Positions 24,283 to 32,918 of a DNA stretch of 64,000 nt are shown here, piece after piece. Numbering within the stretch: position 1 is the first letter of the stretch; every line of letters begins with the position of its first letter. Below the pieces are notes generated by a model. That model was not told the DNA's origin and searched no databases. It saw only the letters and a list, made by a program, of their open reading frames with translations. The DNA lies in NCBI RefSeq assembly GCF_042657185.1, contig NZ_JBHSNN010000021.1; one strand, 5' to 3'. The stretch is from Ureibacillus thermophilus. GTDB taxonomy: Bacteria; Bacillota; Bacilli; Bacillales_A; Planococcaceae. Position numbers and translations under genes: made by a program.

Positions 24283-25893
24283 TTAAGCCTGTACTTGATA
24301 ATCTTTTAATTCCTCGCGCAGTTTGGCTTTTAGGAATTTGCCGACAGAAGTTTTTGGAATTTCTTTTAAGAAGACGACATCATCCGGAATCCACCATTTT
24401 GCAAATTGGCCTTTTAGATAATCCAGCAATTCTTCTTTCGTCGCTTGTTTTCCTTCCTTCAATACAACGCAGGCAAGAGGGCGTTCCTGCCATTTTTCAT
24501 GCGGAATCGCGATAACCGCTGCTTCCAGCACCGCTTCATGCGTCATCAAAGCATTTTCCAAATCAACGGAAGAAATCCATTCGCCACCGCTCTTGATTAA
24601 ATCTTTCGTACGGTCTGTAATTTTAATATAACCTTCTGGCGTCACAACGGCAATGTCTCCTGTATAGAGCCATCCGTCGCGGAATGCTTCTTTTGTGCGT
24701 TCATCTTTATAATATTCGTGGGCAATCCATGGCCCTCGAATGCGCAGTTCGCCCATTGTTTTGCCGTCCCAAGGAACAACCCCTTCATCATTGACAACTT
24801 CTGTATCAAGGAGTGAAACAGTGAGTCCTTGTGTAGCGCGGATGTCTAATTTTTGCTCCCTTGTCCAATCGTCCATAGCAGATGTATAGTGTGAAAGGGA
24901 AACGAGCGGTGTTGTTTCTGTCATGCCGTAGCCGACAATAAACGGAACATTGTATTTATCCTCGAAGGCCTGAATAAGCCCTTTTGGTGAAGCAGAACCG
25001 CCTGAAACAATGCCTCTTAAAGAAGAAAGGTCCCGAGGGTTTTTCTCCTGCTCTTGAAGAACGCCAAGCCAAATTGTTGGAACTCCTGCCGTCAACGTTA
25101 CTTTTTCTTGCTCAATTAAATCAAGCAATAAGCTAGGTGTGAAGTGTGGACCTGGGAGCACTTGGGTTGTACCATAATTTACTGCTGCAAATGGCATTCC
25201 CCAGGCATTTACATGGAACATTGGAACAACTGGCATAATCACATCTCTTTCACAAATACCCATGCTGTCTGCTAAACCGAGAGCCAGACTATGAAGCACT
25301 AATGCACGATGAGTATAAACAACTCCTTTTGGCATTCCTGTTGTAGCGCTTGTATAGCAAATGCCGGCAGGAGAATTTTCGTCTAAATTTTCTGGAAATT
25401 CAAACTCATCGGCTTCCTCAATTAATTGTTCATAGGAGTGGATATTTGGGAAAGAGGATTCAGGAACAGATTTATCATCTTGCATGACAACGATATGTTT
25501 AACGGTTTTTAAGTACGGAATGGCTTTTTCGAATAATGGGAATAAGTCGCCGTCGATTAATAAAATTTCATCTTCTGCGTGGTTAATAACATAAATAATA
25601 TGCTCAGGCGACAGGCGGATGTTGATCATATGCAAGATAGCCCCTGCACAAGGCACTGCAAAATATGCTTCTAAATGCCGGTGATGATTCCAAGCAAAAG
25701 AACCAACTTTTGTTCCGCGTTTCATCCCAAGCTTTGTGAGAGCGCTGGCAAGTTTCCTCGTGCGCTTTACATATTCTTTGTAAGGAATGCGGTGAATCGT
25801 ATCCGGTGCTGTGCGAGAAATGACCATTTTGTTTGGAAAGTAGCGCTCAGCACGCTTTAAGAAGCTTGTCAATAATAAAGGTGTGTCCATCAT
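24283..25893 (-). CDS. Fatty acid--CoA ligase (AMP-forming)
   Basis: Activates a carboxylic acid, probably a medium- or long-chain fatty acid, to its CoA thioester through an acyl-AMP intermediate. The 536-residue protein shows the ANL family core motifs: YTSATTGMPKGVVYTHRA near residue 180, VPMFHVNAWGMPF, GYGMTETTPLVS near 315, DGWLYTGDIA near 410 and the catalytic lysine in KTSVGKFLKAKLRE near the end. Length fits the family. It is a single gene with AGGGGGAG upstream, divergent from the aldo/keto reductase. The exact substrate is not visible. Confidence 0.92.
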   Translation of the reverse strand: MMDTPLLLTSFLKRAERYFPNKMVISRTAPDTIHRIPYKEYVKRTRKLASALTKLGMKRGTKVGSFAWNHHRHLEAYFAVPCAGAILHMINIRLSPEHIIYVINHAEDEILLIDGDLFPLFEKAIPYLKTVKHIVVMQDDKSVPESSFPNIHSYEQLIEEADEFEFPENLDENSPAGICYTSATTGMPKGVVYTHRALVLHSLALGLADSMGICERDVIMPVVPMFHVNAWGMPFAAVNYGTTQVLPGPHFTPSLLLDLIEQEKVTLTAGVPTIWLGVLQEQEKNPRDLSSLRGIVSGGSASPKGLIQAFEDKYNVPFIVGYGMTETTPLVSLSHYTSAMDDWTREQKLDIRATQGLTVSLLDTEVVNDEGVVPWDGKTMGELRIRGPWIAHEYYKDERTKEAFRDGWLYTGDIAVVTPEGYIKITDRTKDLIKSGGEWISSVDLENALMTHEAVLEAAVIAIPHEKWQERPLACVVLKEGKQATKEELLDYLKGQFAKWWIPDDVVFLKEIPKTSVGKFLKAKLREELKDYQVQA

Positions 25894-26132
25894 AAAACAT
25901 ACTCCCCCTTTGTTAGAACCCTCTCCAATTATATATTTCGAGAAAGGTAATTTTATAACTTAAAATTACTGCTTATTAAAGAATATTTTAACTTAAAAGA
26001 GAATTTTTTGCCATATTATTATTAATTTATTCTATAAAATTTAATGCTTATAAAATGGATTGAATCAATATGATTTTTTATTGAAATTTTTCTGTTTATA
26101 ATAGAGTTGATGATTGTAAAGGGAGTGATTTT

Positions 26133-26960
26133 GTGGCAATACCGACAAAAACATTGGCTAATGGCGTAGAGATGCCGTATTTAGGATTGGGCGTTTATAA
26201 AATGGAAGACCGGGAAGAAGCATTGAACGCAATGGCAACAGCGCTGAAGTTGGGCTATCGTGCGATTGATACTGCAGCGCTTTATAACAATGAAAGGGAA
26301 GTAGGGGAAGCCATCCGGGCAAGCGGCATTCCGAGAGAAGAAATTTTTGTCACAACAAAAGTATGGAATTCGGACCAAGGCTATGATGAAACCCTCCGTG
26401 CCTTTGAAACTTCTCTGAAAAAGTTAGGGTTGGAATATGTAGATTTGTATTTAACCCATTGGCCAGTAGAAGAGAAATTTGTCGATACGTTCCGTGCCAT
26501 TGAGCGGCTTTATGAGGAAAAATTAATCCGTGTACCAGGGGTTTCCAACCACCATCAGCATCATTTGGAAAAAATCTTTTCCAAAGCAAATGTGCAGCCA
26601 ATGGTGAATCAAGTAGAGTGCCATCCGTATTTACAGCAAGATGAATTAAAAGACTTCTGCAGAGAGCATAATATTGCCGTAACGGCATGGGCGCCAATTG
26701 GCAAAGGCCGCATTTTAAATGATGAAACGCTTGTAAAGCTTGCAAATAAATATGGAAAAACTCCAGCACAAATCGTATTGCGCTGGCATTATCAAAATGA
26801 TACAATCACCATTCCAAAATCCGTAACGCCAAGCCGTATTGCAGAAAATATGAATATTTTTGATTTTGAGCTGTCCAATGAAGATATGCTGGCAATTAAA
26901 GCTTTGAATAAAAATGAACGCTTCGGCCAAAATCCTGACAATTTCCATTTTAATTTCTAA
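26133..26960 (+). CDS. Aldo/keto reductase
   Basis: An NADPH-dependent reductase of aldehydes such as methylglyoxal, like YvgN/YtbE of Bacillus subtilis. The 275-residue TIM barrel shows the catalytic tetrad: Asp in YRAIDTAALYNNE, the Tyr in the same motif, Lys in TTKVWN and His in YLTHWP. The cofactor segment IPKSVTPSRIAEN is near residue 230. The start is GTG 26133 with GGGAGTG upstream. It is followed by a repeat element that supplies its terminator. Substrate is inferred from family only. Confidence 0.93.
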   Translation: MAIPTKTLANGVEMPYLGLGVYKMEDREEALNAMATALKLGYRAIDTAALYNNEREVGEAIRASGIPREEIFVTTKVWNSDQGYDETLRAFETSLKKLGLEYVDLYLTHWPVEEKFVDTFRAIERLYEEKLIRVPGVSNHHQHHLEKIFSKANVQPMVNQVECHPYLQQDELKDFCREHNIAVTAWAPIGKGRILNDETLVKLANKYGKTPAQIVLRWHYQNDTITIPKSVTPSRIAENMNIFDFELSNEDMLAIKALNKNERFGQNPDNFHFNF

Positions 26961-26961
26961 A

Positions 26962-27245
26962 AAAGAGAGAGATTGGGACAAATCTAAAAAAACATCATTT
27001 TCTCTTTGGAGAAAATGATGTTTTTTTGATATGTTATTAAAATTGATTTCCGTTCCGGGGACGCTTTCCGCGGGCCCGACTAGACTCTCCTCTGAGTCAT
27101 TGCTTCGCTCCTCGTGGTCTCGAGAGGGCTCGTCGCAGGAGTCGCCCCGTCACTTCAATCAATTTTTCGTTAGTTCAATTTTTTATCAAAACTCTTTCAA
27201 CTGCCCCTTTCATTTTTTGTTTATGTCCCAGCCTCACTCTTTATT
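26962..27245. repeat. MITE-like dispersed element of about 284 bp
   Basis: The left end AAAAGAGAGAGATTGGGACA (about 26961-26980) and the right end TGTCCCAGCCTCACTCTTT (about 27223-27241) are imperfect inverted repeats. Inside are a strong hairpin (26984-27030) that ends the aldo/keto reductase transcript, and the GC-rich TTTCCGTTCCGGGGACGC / TCGTCGCAGGAGTCGC stretch. It has no gene. The left 97 bp recur at 22550-22647. Such GGCTGGGACA-ended elements are common in Bacillales genomes. Confidence 0.7.
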
Positions 27246-27306
27246 TCCTTTGATTATTACCGGCTTTGCTAAATTTTTCTTTTTGGGTGGTAGAAGTATA
27301 ATCCTA

Positions 27307-28146
27307 TTATTCATCCTTTACAATGACTTTTTTATTTAAAAATGGATGTTCAAATTCTAGTTGAATGGCGTGAAGCTTGTAATCTCCTGTTTTGGATTTG
27401 CGTCCATGATACAAAACATCCCCCACAATCGGGTGGCCGATATGTGCCATGTGCACACGGATTTGATGGGTGCGGCCCGTTTCCAATTGCAGATGAACAA
27501 TAGTTGAATGTTCTTTTCTTTTAACTACTTGAAAATGGGTCACTGCATGCTGGCCTGATTTGGAAACAATGCGTCGTGTTGGATGATGTCGGTCTCTTCC
27601 TATCGGAGCATTGATTGTACCTCTGTTTGCTTTTAAAATTCCATGCACTTCTGCTTCATATGTTCGAACAATGGACTTTTCTTCAATCATGCGATCAAAA
27701 ACGGATTTGGCAATCGAGTGCTTTGCTACAATGAGAAGCCCTTCTGTTCCTTGGTCAAGCCGATGAACATGTTCTGCATACACCAACCCCTTTTTCTTCA
27801 TATAGGCCATCACATGATTCATGCAAGTATCTTTATCATAATCGTCATTTGGATGGGTGCTCATTCCTTTAGGTTTGGAAACAATTAAAATATGTTGATC
27901 TTCGTAACGAATGTCCACGTTGCATTGTTTTGCAGGCGCATAATCAGATTTTGGCATCTCCAAAGAAAAACAGAGGAGTGCTCCTTTAGATAAAGGTTCA
28001 TTCCATTTCACCGAATCTCCATCTGCATTTTTCACAGCCTTTGCCATCCTCAGCTCATGCACCAGTTTTTTGCCTAATCGCCATTTTTCTCGCAGCAAAG
28101 CTTCTACCGTTAATCCAGCTTGCGGAATTTTATATGAAAACTGCAT
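27307..28146 (-). CDS. RluA family pseudouridine synthase
   Basis: Isomerises uridine to pseudouridine in rRNA or tRNA. The 279-residue protein has a short S4-like N-terminus (LTVEALLREKWRLGKKLVHEL) and the catalytic RluA motif HRLDQGTEGLLIVAK near residue 130, whose Asp is the nucleophile. GRTHQIRVHMAHIGHPIVGDVLY follows near 230. I chose ATG 28146 because GGAGG stands eight bases upstream; TTG 28161 overlaps that site. It resembles YhcT of Bacillus subtilis, but the target base cannot be told. Confidence 0.92.
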   Translation of the reverse strand: MQFSYKIPQAGLTVEALLREKWRLGKKLVHELRMAKAVKNADGDSVKWNEPLSKGALLCFSLEMPKSDYAPAKQCNVDIRYEDQHILIVSKPKGMSTHPNDDYDKDTCMNHVMAYMKKKGLVYAEHVHRLDQGTEGLLIVAKHSIAKSVFDRMIEEKSIVRTYEAEVHGILKANRGTINAPIGRDRHHPTRRIVSKSGQHAVTHFQVVKRKEHSTIVHLQLETGRTHQIRVHMAHIGHPIVGDVLYHGRKSKTGDYKLHAIQLEFEHPFLNKKVIVKDE

Positions 28147-28161
28147 GTTCTTTTCCTCCAA

Positions 28162-28192
28162 AAAAAATCGTGTTCCTCAAGAACACGATTTT
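28162..28192 (-). terminator. Terminator of the bdbC-thioredoxin operon
   Basis: AATCGTGTTC and GAACACGATT form a stem around TTGAGG; on the minus strand it is followed by eight T residues. It sits right after the thioredoxin-like gene. Confidence 0.85.
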
Positions 28193-28200
28193 CAACTTCT

Positions 28201-28671
28201 CTATTTTAATACCACTTCTTCAAAGAATTGTCGAATGTTTTCATCTGGGTGGGCGCCAACTAGACGATCTACTTCTTTCCCATCTTTAAAATAGATCAAT
28301 GTCGGCGTTGCTTCCACATTATACTCATCCCAGCCTTCTTCATATTCCAAGATGTTTAATTGGTCGATATGAACTCCCATTTCTTCGGCAATCGGCATAA
28401 GTTTTGGCGTCATTTCTTTGCAGTGTGGGCATTCCGGGCTGAACAAGTAAGCAACAACCGGTTCTCCTGATTTAATTTTTTCTCTTAATGCATCCGGCAA
28501 AATGATATTTTGATAATTTTCATCATCTAATAAGTCGATTGTAGATTGCCTTAAATTGTCTGTGCCGTATGGGTTGTTTTCCAATTTGCTTTTATTGGAT
28601 AAATTTGTTAGCACAATAATCGCGCCAAATAAAATCACCACAACGGCTGCTATAATTCCAAGCTTCTTCAA
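28201..28671 (-). CDS. Membrane-anchored thioredoxin-like protein (CPHC)
   Basis: A 156-residue thiol-disulfide oxidoreductase. An N-terminal span (LGIIAAVVVILFGAIIVLT) anchors it, with the thioredoxin domain outside the membrane. The active site is FSPECPHCKEM near residue 85, and cis-Pro is in EATPTLIYF. In the PilB/BdbA/DsbA-like manner it probably works with BdbC, whose stop abuts its start: the two genes are back to back with no gap. CPHC is the active-site form of DsbA-type oxidases, so a role in forming disulfides is likely. Confidence 0.88.
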   Translation of the reverse strand: MKKLGIIAAVVVILFGAIIVLTNLSNKSKLENNPYGTDNLRQSTIDLLDDENYQNIILPDALREKIKSGEPVVAYLFSPECPHCKEMTPKLMPIAEEMGVHIDQLNILEYEEGWDEYNVEATPTLIYFKDGKEVDRLVGAHPDENIRQFFEEVVLK

Positions 28672-29097
28672 TTATTTGTCCTCCTTCAACATTTTCAACA
28701 TATAAAAGCTCGTAATCGCAATTAATACAAAGGCAGTTAACGCCAAAAATGGAATCGTAATAAACCCGAGCCAATTAATATACTCCCCGGTACATGGAAC
28801 TCGTCCGCAAGCAGGTGCGTTTTCGGATAAAAAATCTAATTTTTGAATTCCGTAATGATAGAGAGAAATGGTTCCGCCAATGCAAGAAAACACAGCAGTA
28901 GTAGCTGCAATCCGTGCGTTTTTTTGAATATATGCCACAAGAGTAATGAGTACAATCGGATACATCAAAATTCTTTGATACCAGCAGAGCTCACAAGGTT
29001 CATAGCCTCGAACTTCTGAAAAATATAAAGAACCTAGCGTTGCTACTAATGATACTAACCATATAAATAGCAAACTATTCTCTAACTTTTTATTCAT
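28672..29097 (-). CDS. bdbC: Disulfide oxidoreductase BdbC (DsbB-like)
   Basis: A DsbB-type four-span membrane protein that reoxidises extracellular thiol oxidases and passes the electrons to quinone. The 141 residues show CELC near residue 36 in YEPCELCWYQRI, the first redox pair, and the second pair in APACGRVPCTGEY near 95. Hydrophobic spans agree with four helices. The ATG at 29097 has AGGAGAG upstream. It is first of a two-gene operon with the CPHC thioredoxin-like protein, a common pairing for natural-competence or secreted-protein folding. Confidence 0.95.
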   Translation of the reverse strand: MNKKLENSLLFIWLVSLVATLGSLYFSEVRGYEPCELCWYQRILMYPIVLITLVAYIQKNARIAATTAVFSCIGGTISLYHYGIQKLDFLSENAPACGRVPCTGEYINWLGFITIPFLALTAFVLIAITSFYMLKMLKEDK

Positions 29098-29282
29098 TGC
29101 AACTCTCCTACTAGTTTATTCTCCATGCAGTTTAGATTATAAATTGTTTTGACTTCGGAGTAAATCAAATTATTTCGAATTCAAGAAAATGACATATCAT
29201 TCAAAAGTCTGAGGATTCAACAAATGCGAGAGTGCAAGGGGAGTGATATGATTACATTACAAAGCATTTTTCGAGGTGTACT

Positions 29283-30398
29283 ATGGCAGTGAATGATCAT
29301 TCCAACATAACATTATTAAAAGAAATTGCAGAATTGTTGAATGAAGAAACAGAATTAATTCCCATGTTAAAGGGTGCGCTCAGAAAACTTTTAAAGGGAA
29401 CGAATTTCAGCACTGGATGGATTTTCTTTATTAATGAAAAAGGGAAAATTGACCTCGTCGTTCATGAAAATTTACCGGATGGTTTGTGCTACAACGACTG
29501 CCAATATTTAAAAAAGGGTGGTTGTTGGTGCGTTTCCCGATTCAGGCGCGATCAGTTGAAAAAAGCATCAAACATTATTGAATGCCAACGAATTGAGAAT
29601 GCAATTGAAGGACAGGTGGGGGATACCGGGGGAATTACCCATCATGCAACAGTGCCATTGCAATCGGGAAATGAGCGGTTTGGCATATTAAATGTTGCAA
29701 CTCCCCACACCGTTGAATTTACGGAAGAAGAGTTGGAACTTTTAGAATCAGTGGCTTTTCAAATTGGCTCTGCCATCAAACGCATTTACTTGACGAAACA
29801 AGAGCAGGAAATGGCTTTAGTCCGGGAGCGGAATCGTTTGGCTCGTGATTTGCATGATTCTGTCAATCAACTATTATTTTCCGTCACATTGACAGCCCGG
29901 GCAGGAGTGGAAATGACAGAAGATGAAGAAATTAAGGAAACCTTTAAAGAGATTCAAAATTTAACCCAATCGGCATTAACGGAAATGCGCGCGCTCATTT
30001 GGCAACTGAGACCTCAAGGATTGGAAAGCGGTTTGATTGATGCGATCAAAGCCTATGCAGAAATGTTAAAGCTGAAGCTCATCATTAATGTTTCAGGTGT
30101 TATTCAATTTCCTTCAAGGGTGGAGGAGACGTTATTCCGCATTGCCCAAGAAGCTTTGAACAACATTCGGAAGCATTCAGGCGTACAGGAAGCAACCATT
30201 TATCTTACGGTGACGAAAACAGATATTTTACTTGTGATTAAAGACGAAGGAAGAGGATTTAAAATCGATCAAGATGCAAAACTTCCTTCAATGGGTCTTC
30301 AATCTATCCGCGATCGGGCAACAGCGCTCGGCGGTACGGCGGAATGGGTTTCAGAAATTGGAAAAGGTACAGAATTATTTGTTCGGTTGCCTTATTAA
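29283..30398 (+). CDS. yhcY: GAF-domain sensor histidine kinase (YhcY-like, NarL-family partner)
   Basis: A soluble histidine kinase for the response regulator encoded 12 bp downstream. No membrane span is seen. A GAF domain spans about residues 15-165. It carries a cysteine cluster (Cys69, 73, 81, 83 and 101), similar to the Fe-S or redox cysteines of AirS/YhcS-type sensors. The HisKA_3 motif ARDLHDSVNQLLFS holds the phosphate-accepting His191, and the ATPase domain has EALNNIRKHS and DEGRGF. Close in architecture to Bacillus subtilis YhcY. ATG 29283 follows GAGGTG. Its signal is unknown; oxygen or redox sensing is an inference from the cysteines. Confidence 0.88.
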   Translation: MAVNDHSNITLLKEIAELLNEETELIPMLKGALRKLLKGTNFSTGWIFFINEKGKIDLVVHENLPDGLCYNDCQYLKKGGCWCVSRFRRDQLKKASNIIECQRIENAIEGQVGDTGGITHHATVPLQSGNERFGILNVATPHTVEFTEEELELLESVAFQIGSAIKRIYLTKQEQEMALVRERNRLARDLHDSVNQLLFSVTLTARAGVEMTEDEEIKETFKEIQNLTQSALTEMRALIWQLRPQGLESGLIDAIKAYAEMLKLKLIINVSGVIQFPSRVEETLFRIAQEALNNIRKHSGVQEATIYLTVTKTDILLVIKDEGRGFKIDQDAKLPSMGLQSIRDRATALGGTAEWVSEIGKGTELFVRLPY

Positions 30399-30410
30399 GG
30401 AGGGAAGTAG

Positions 30411-31058
30411 ATGATTCGAGTATTAATTGCGGATGATCATCATGTCGTTCGCAGGGGATTGCAGTTTTTCTTAAAAACCCAAAAGGATATCGAAGTTGTT
30501 GGGGAAGCAAAAAACGGGATGGAAGCCGTTCAATTAGTGGAACAACTATTACCGGATATTGTTTTAATGGATTTAGTGATGCCGGAGATGGATGGAATTG
30601 AGGCAACGAAAAAAATCAAAGCGCAGTGGCCCAAAGTGCAAGTATTAATGCTGACAAGCTTCTCCGATAAAGACCATGTCCTTCCAGCCATTGAAGCAGG
30701 GGCGGCTGGCTATCAATTGAAAGATATCGAACCGGACGATTTAGTGAATTCCATTCGGCAAGTAATGCGCGGTGAAAGCATTATGCATCCGGCGGCGACG
30801 ACAAAGCTCGAAGAAACGTTGAAAGAGGAAGAAAATTTGCCCCATATTAAAAACCCGTTAACGCCCAGGGAGAAAGAAGTGCTGGCAGAATTGACAAAAG
30901 GAAAAAGCAATCGGGAAATTGCCGCATCCCTTTATGTGACCGAAAAGACGGTAAAAACCCATATTTCCAATATTTTCACAAAGCTTGAAGTGCAAGATCG
31001 GACGCAAGCCGCCTTGTATGCCGTTAAACATGGATTGACTGAAGGAAGCGGGAAGTAG
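30411..31058 (+). CDS. yhcZ: NarL/LuxR-family response regulator (YhcZ-like)
   Basis: A 215-residue two-domain response regulator. The receiver has the acidic pair in IADDHH near residue 7 and the phosphorylated Asp in DIVLMDLVMPEMDG near 54; Lys is in QLKDIEPDD. The LuxR-type DNA-binding domain covers about 145-210: LTPREKEVLAELTKGKSNREIAASLYVTEKTVKTHISNIF. AAGGAGGG precedes ATG 30411. It pairs with the GAF kinase next door. A terminator follows at 31070-31117. Confidence 0.95.
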   Translation: MIRVLIADDHHVVRRGLQFFLKTQKDIEVVGEAKNGMEAVQLVEQLLPDIVLMDLVMPEMDGIEATKKIKAQWPKVQVLMLTSFSDKDHVLPAIEAGAAGYQLKDIEPDDLVNSIRQVMRGESIMHPAATTKLEETLKEEENLPHIKNPLTPREKEVLAELTKGKSNREIAASLYVTEKTVKTHISNIFTKLEVQDRTQAALYAVKHGLTEGSGK

Positions 31059-31069
31059 TTTAGTGAAAA

Positions 31070-31117
31070 AAGAGCAAAATTAGGAACGATTTGGTTTCTA
31101 GTTTTGTTCTTTTTTTG
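31070..31117 (+). terminator. Terminator of yhcYZ
   Basis: AGAGCAAAATTAGGAACG pairs imperfectly with GTTTCTAGTTTTGTTCT, followed by eight T residues. It lies between yhcZ and the repeat array, so the array is not part of the yhcYZ message. Confidence 0.75.
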
Positions 31118-31129
31118 TAAACAATGGGG

Positions 31130-31875
31130 GTAAACGCACGAAACAATGCAGTATCCGCACCAAATGGGGAGGTAAACGCACGAAAGGGGGCAGTATCCGC
31201 ACCAAATGAGGAAGCAACCGCACGAAAGGGAGCAGTATCCGCACGAAATGGGGAGGTAAACGCACGAAAGGGAGCAGTATCCGCACGAAATGGGGAGGTA
31301 AACGCACGAAAGGGAGCAGTATCCGCACGAAATGGGGAGGTAAACGCAGGAAAGGGAGCAGTATCCGCACCAAATGGGGAGGCAACCGCACGAAAGGGAG
31401 CAGTATCCGCACGAAATGAGGAGGCAACCGCACGAAATGGGGCAGTATCCGCACGAAATGAGGGAGCAACCGCACGAAAGGGGGCAGTATCCGCACGAAA
31501 TGAGGGAGCAACCGCACGAAAGGGAGCAGTATCCGCACGAAATGGGGAGGTAAACGCACGAAATGGGGCAGTATCCGCACGAAATGAGGAAGCAACCGCA
31601 CGAAAGGGAACAGTATCCGCACGAAATGAGGGAGCAACCGCACGAAATGGAGCAGTATCCGCACGAAATGAGGGAGCAACCGCACGAAACGAGGCAGTAT
31701 CCGCACGAAATGGAGTAATAAACGCACGAAATGAGGATGCATCCGCACAAAAGAGAGGAGCAACCGCACGAAACGAGGCAGTATCCGCACGAAATGGAGT
31801 AATAAACGCACGAAATGAGGAAGCAACCGCTCCAAACTTGGTTGTATCCATACTAAATGAAGGAGTAACCGGCCC
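31130..31875. repeat. 21-bp-phased array, about 36 units of GCACGAAA type
   Basis: CGCAC cores begin at 31135 and recur every 21 bp in perfect register: 31156, 31177, 31198, 31450 and 31807 all fit, and degenerate units continue to 31870. No insertion or deletion breaks the phase over 735 bp. Units alternate (GTATCCGCACGAAA with TAAACGCACGAAA or GCAACCGCACGAAA), giving a 42-bp higher period. Because 21 is a multiple of three and units lack stops, long open frames appear on both strands (about 250-270 codons each); none has a fitting ribosome site. Terminators stand on both sides, so I treat it as noncoding. Confidence 0.9.
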
Positions 31876-31904
31876 CAAATAAATTTATATTTATACAAAA
31901 GGAT

Positions 31905-31951
31905 ATAAAAAGGTTGTATAAAAACCGCAAGTATCGGCTTTAAACAACCTA
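31905..31951 (-). terminator. Terminator of the CDF transporter gene
   Basis: On the minus strand AGGTTGTTTAAAGCCG pairs with CGGTTTTTATACAACCT, followed by a T run. It sits about 10 bp after the transporter stop and borders the 36-unit array. Confidence 0.7.
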
Positions 31952-31960
31952 CTGCATCTT

Positions 31961-32833
31961 CTATTTTTTCTCATGAGGTTCAATATGTACAAGAACTGTA
32001 CAATTAATATCAAATTTTTTAACTGTTTCTTCAATTTTTTCTGTAATGTGGTGGCTTTCCCATACATTCAAGTAAGGATTTACCGTAACAGTTACTTCGA
32101 TGAATGTTGCATTTCCGTGCGTTCTTCCTTTGATATCCACTAAACTAATAACTCCATCCACATTTTTTATCAAGGTAGACAATGTTTCAATATCTTCTGT
32201 ATCAAAGGCATCGGTCAAAGTTTGCACAGATTCCCAAAAGATTTCAACAGCGGTTTTTATAATTATAATTCCAATGATGAGGGCGGTAATCGTATCAAGG
32301 ATTGGAAAACCGATGATTGCTGCGAAAATCCCGATGGCTGTTCCAACACTCACCAAGGCATCAGAACGATTATCAAAGGCGGCAGCTTTAAGTGCAGAAC
32401 TCTTAATTTTTTTGGCAAGCGCTAAATTGTAACGGTAGACTACATACATGACAGAAGCGCAACCTAGGGCAACATAGATGGTTAAAGTGGATGGTGTTTC
32501 ACGAACAGGGTTAAAAATGTTCATGATAGAATTAAAGATTACTTCTAAACCAACTGCCATCATAATGAAAGATGCGATTAAGGATGCAACCGTTTCTGCA
32601 CGCAAATGACCGTATTGATGATTTTTATCCGGGGGGCGCTGGGAAATTTTCAGGCCAATTAAAACGGCAATCGATGCAATGATATCCGTTGAATTATTCA
32701 GTCCATCCGCTCTTAGGGCTTCTGAATTTCCAATATATCCAATTATAAGTTTTGCCGTGCTAAGAAAAATGTATGTTCCAATGGAGAGCCAGGCACCTTT
32801 TTCCCCTGCTCGTAAATTTGTATATAGTTCCAC
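31961..32833 (-). CDS. Cation diffusion facilitator family transporter
   Basis: Exports divalent metal ions (such as zinc, manganese or iron) in exchange for protons. The 290 residues have about six membrane spans. Metal-site candidates are ADGLNNSTD near residue 43 and FDNRSDALVSVGTA near 148. A cytoplasmic C-terminal domain from about 205 contains DVKGRTHGN-like and HHITEKIEETV elements. The N residues in place of the usual H/D at some site positions make the ion uncertain; the pattern is closer to manganese/iron exporters than to CzcD. It is a single gene with its own terminator. Confidence 0.88.
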   Translation of the reverse strand: MELYTNLRAGEKGAWLSIGTYIFLSTAKLIIGYIGNSEALRADGLNNSTDIIASIAVLIGLKISQRPPDKNHQYGHLRAETVASLIASFIMMAVGLEVIFNSIMNIFNPVRETPSTLTIYVALGCASVMYVVYRYNLALAKKIKSSALKAAAFDNRSDALVSVGTAIGIFAAIIGFPILDTITALIIGIIIIKTAVEIFWESVQTLTDAFDTEDIETLSTLIKNVDGVISLVDIKGRTHGNATFIEVTVTVNPYLNVWESHHITEKIEETVKKFDINCTVLVHIEPHEKK

Positions 32834-32865
32834 AATTTTTCCTCCCTACAAAAGTCCAAAACACG

Positions 32866-32904
32866 ACGAAACGACTTTCTTCCAACTAGAAGAAAGTCGT
32901 TTCG
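32866..32904. terminator. Terminator-like palindrome between CNNM and CDF genes
   Basis: CGAAACGACTTTCT and AGAAAGTCGTTTCG are perfect complements around TCCAACTAG. It follows the minus-strand CNNM-type gene. The T run after it is weak. Confidence 0.65.
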
Positions 32905-32918
32905 GTATTTAAAGTATG

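Noticed and set aside
27031..27339. 102-codon plus-strand ORF
   Set aside because: It lies inside the MITE-like element and has no family resemblance.
31124..31882. 252-residue plus-strand frame and three minus-strand frames of about 270 codons over the same DNA
   Set aside because: They all arise from stop-free 21-bp units; no frame has a ribosome site at a fitting place and terminators isolate the region, so I list it as a repeat.
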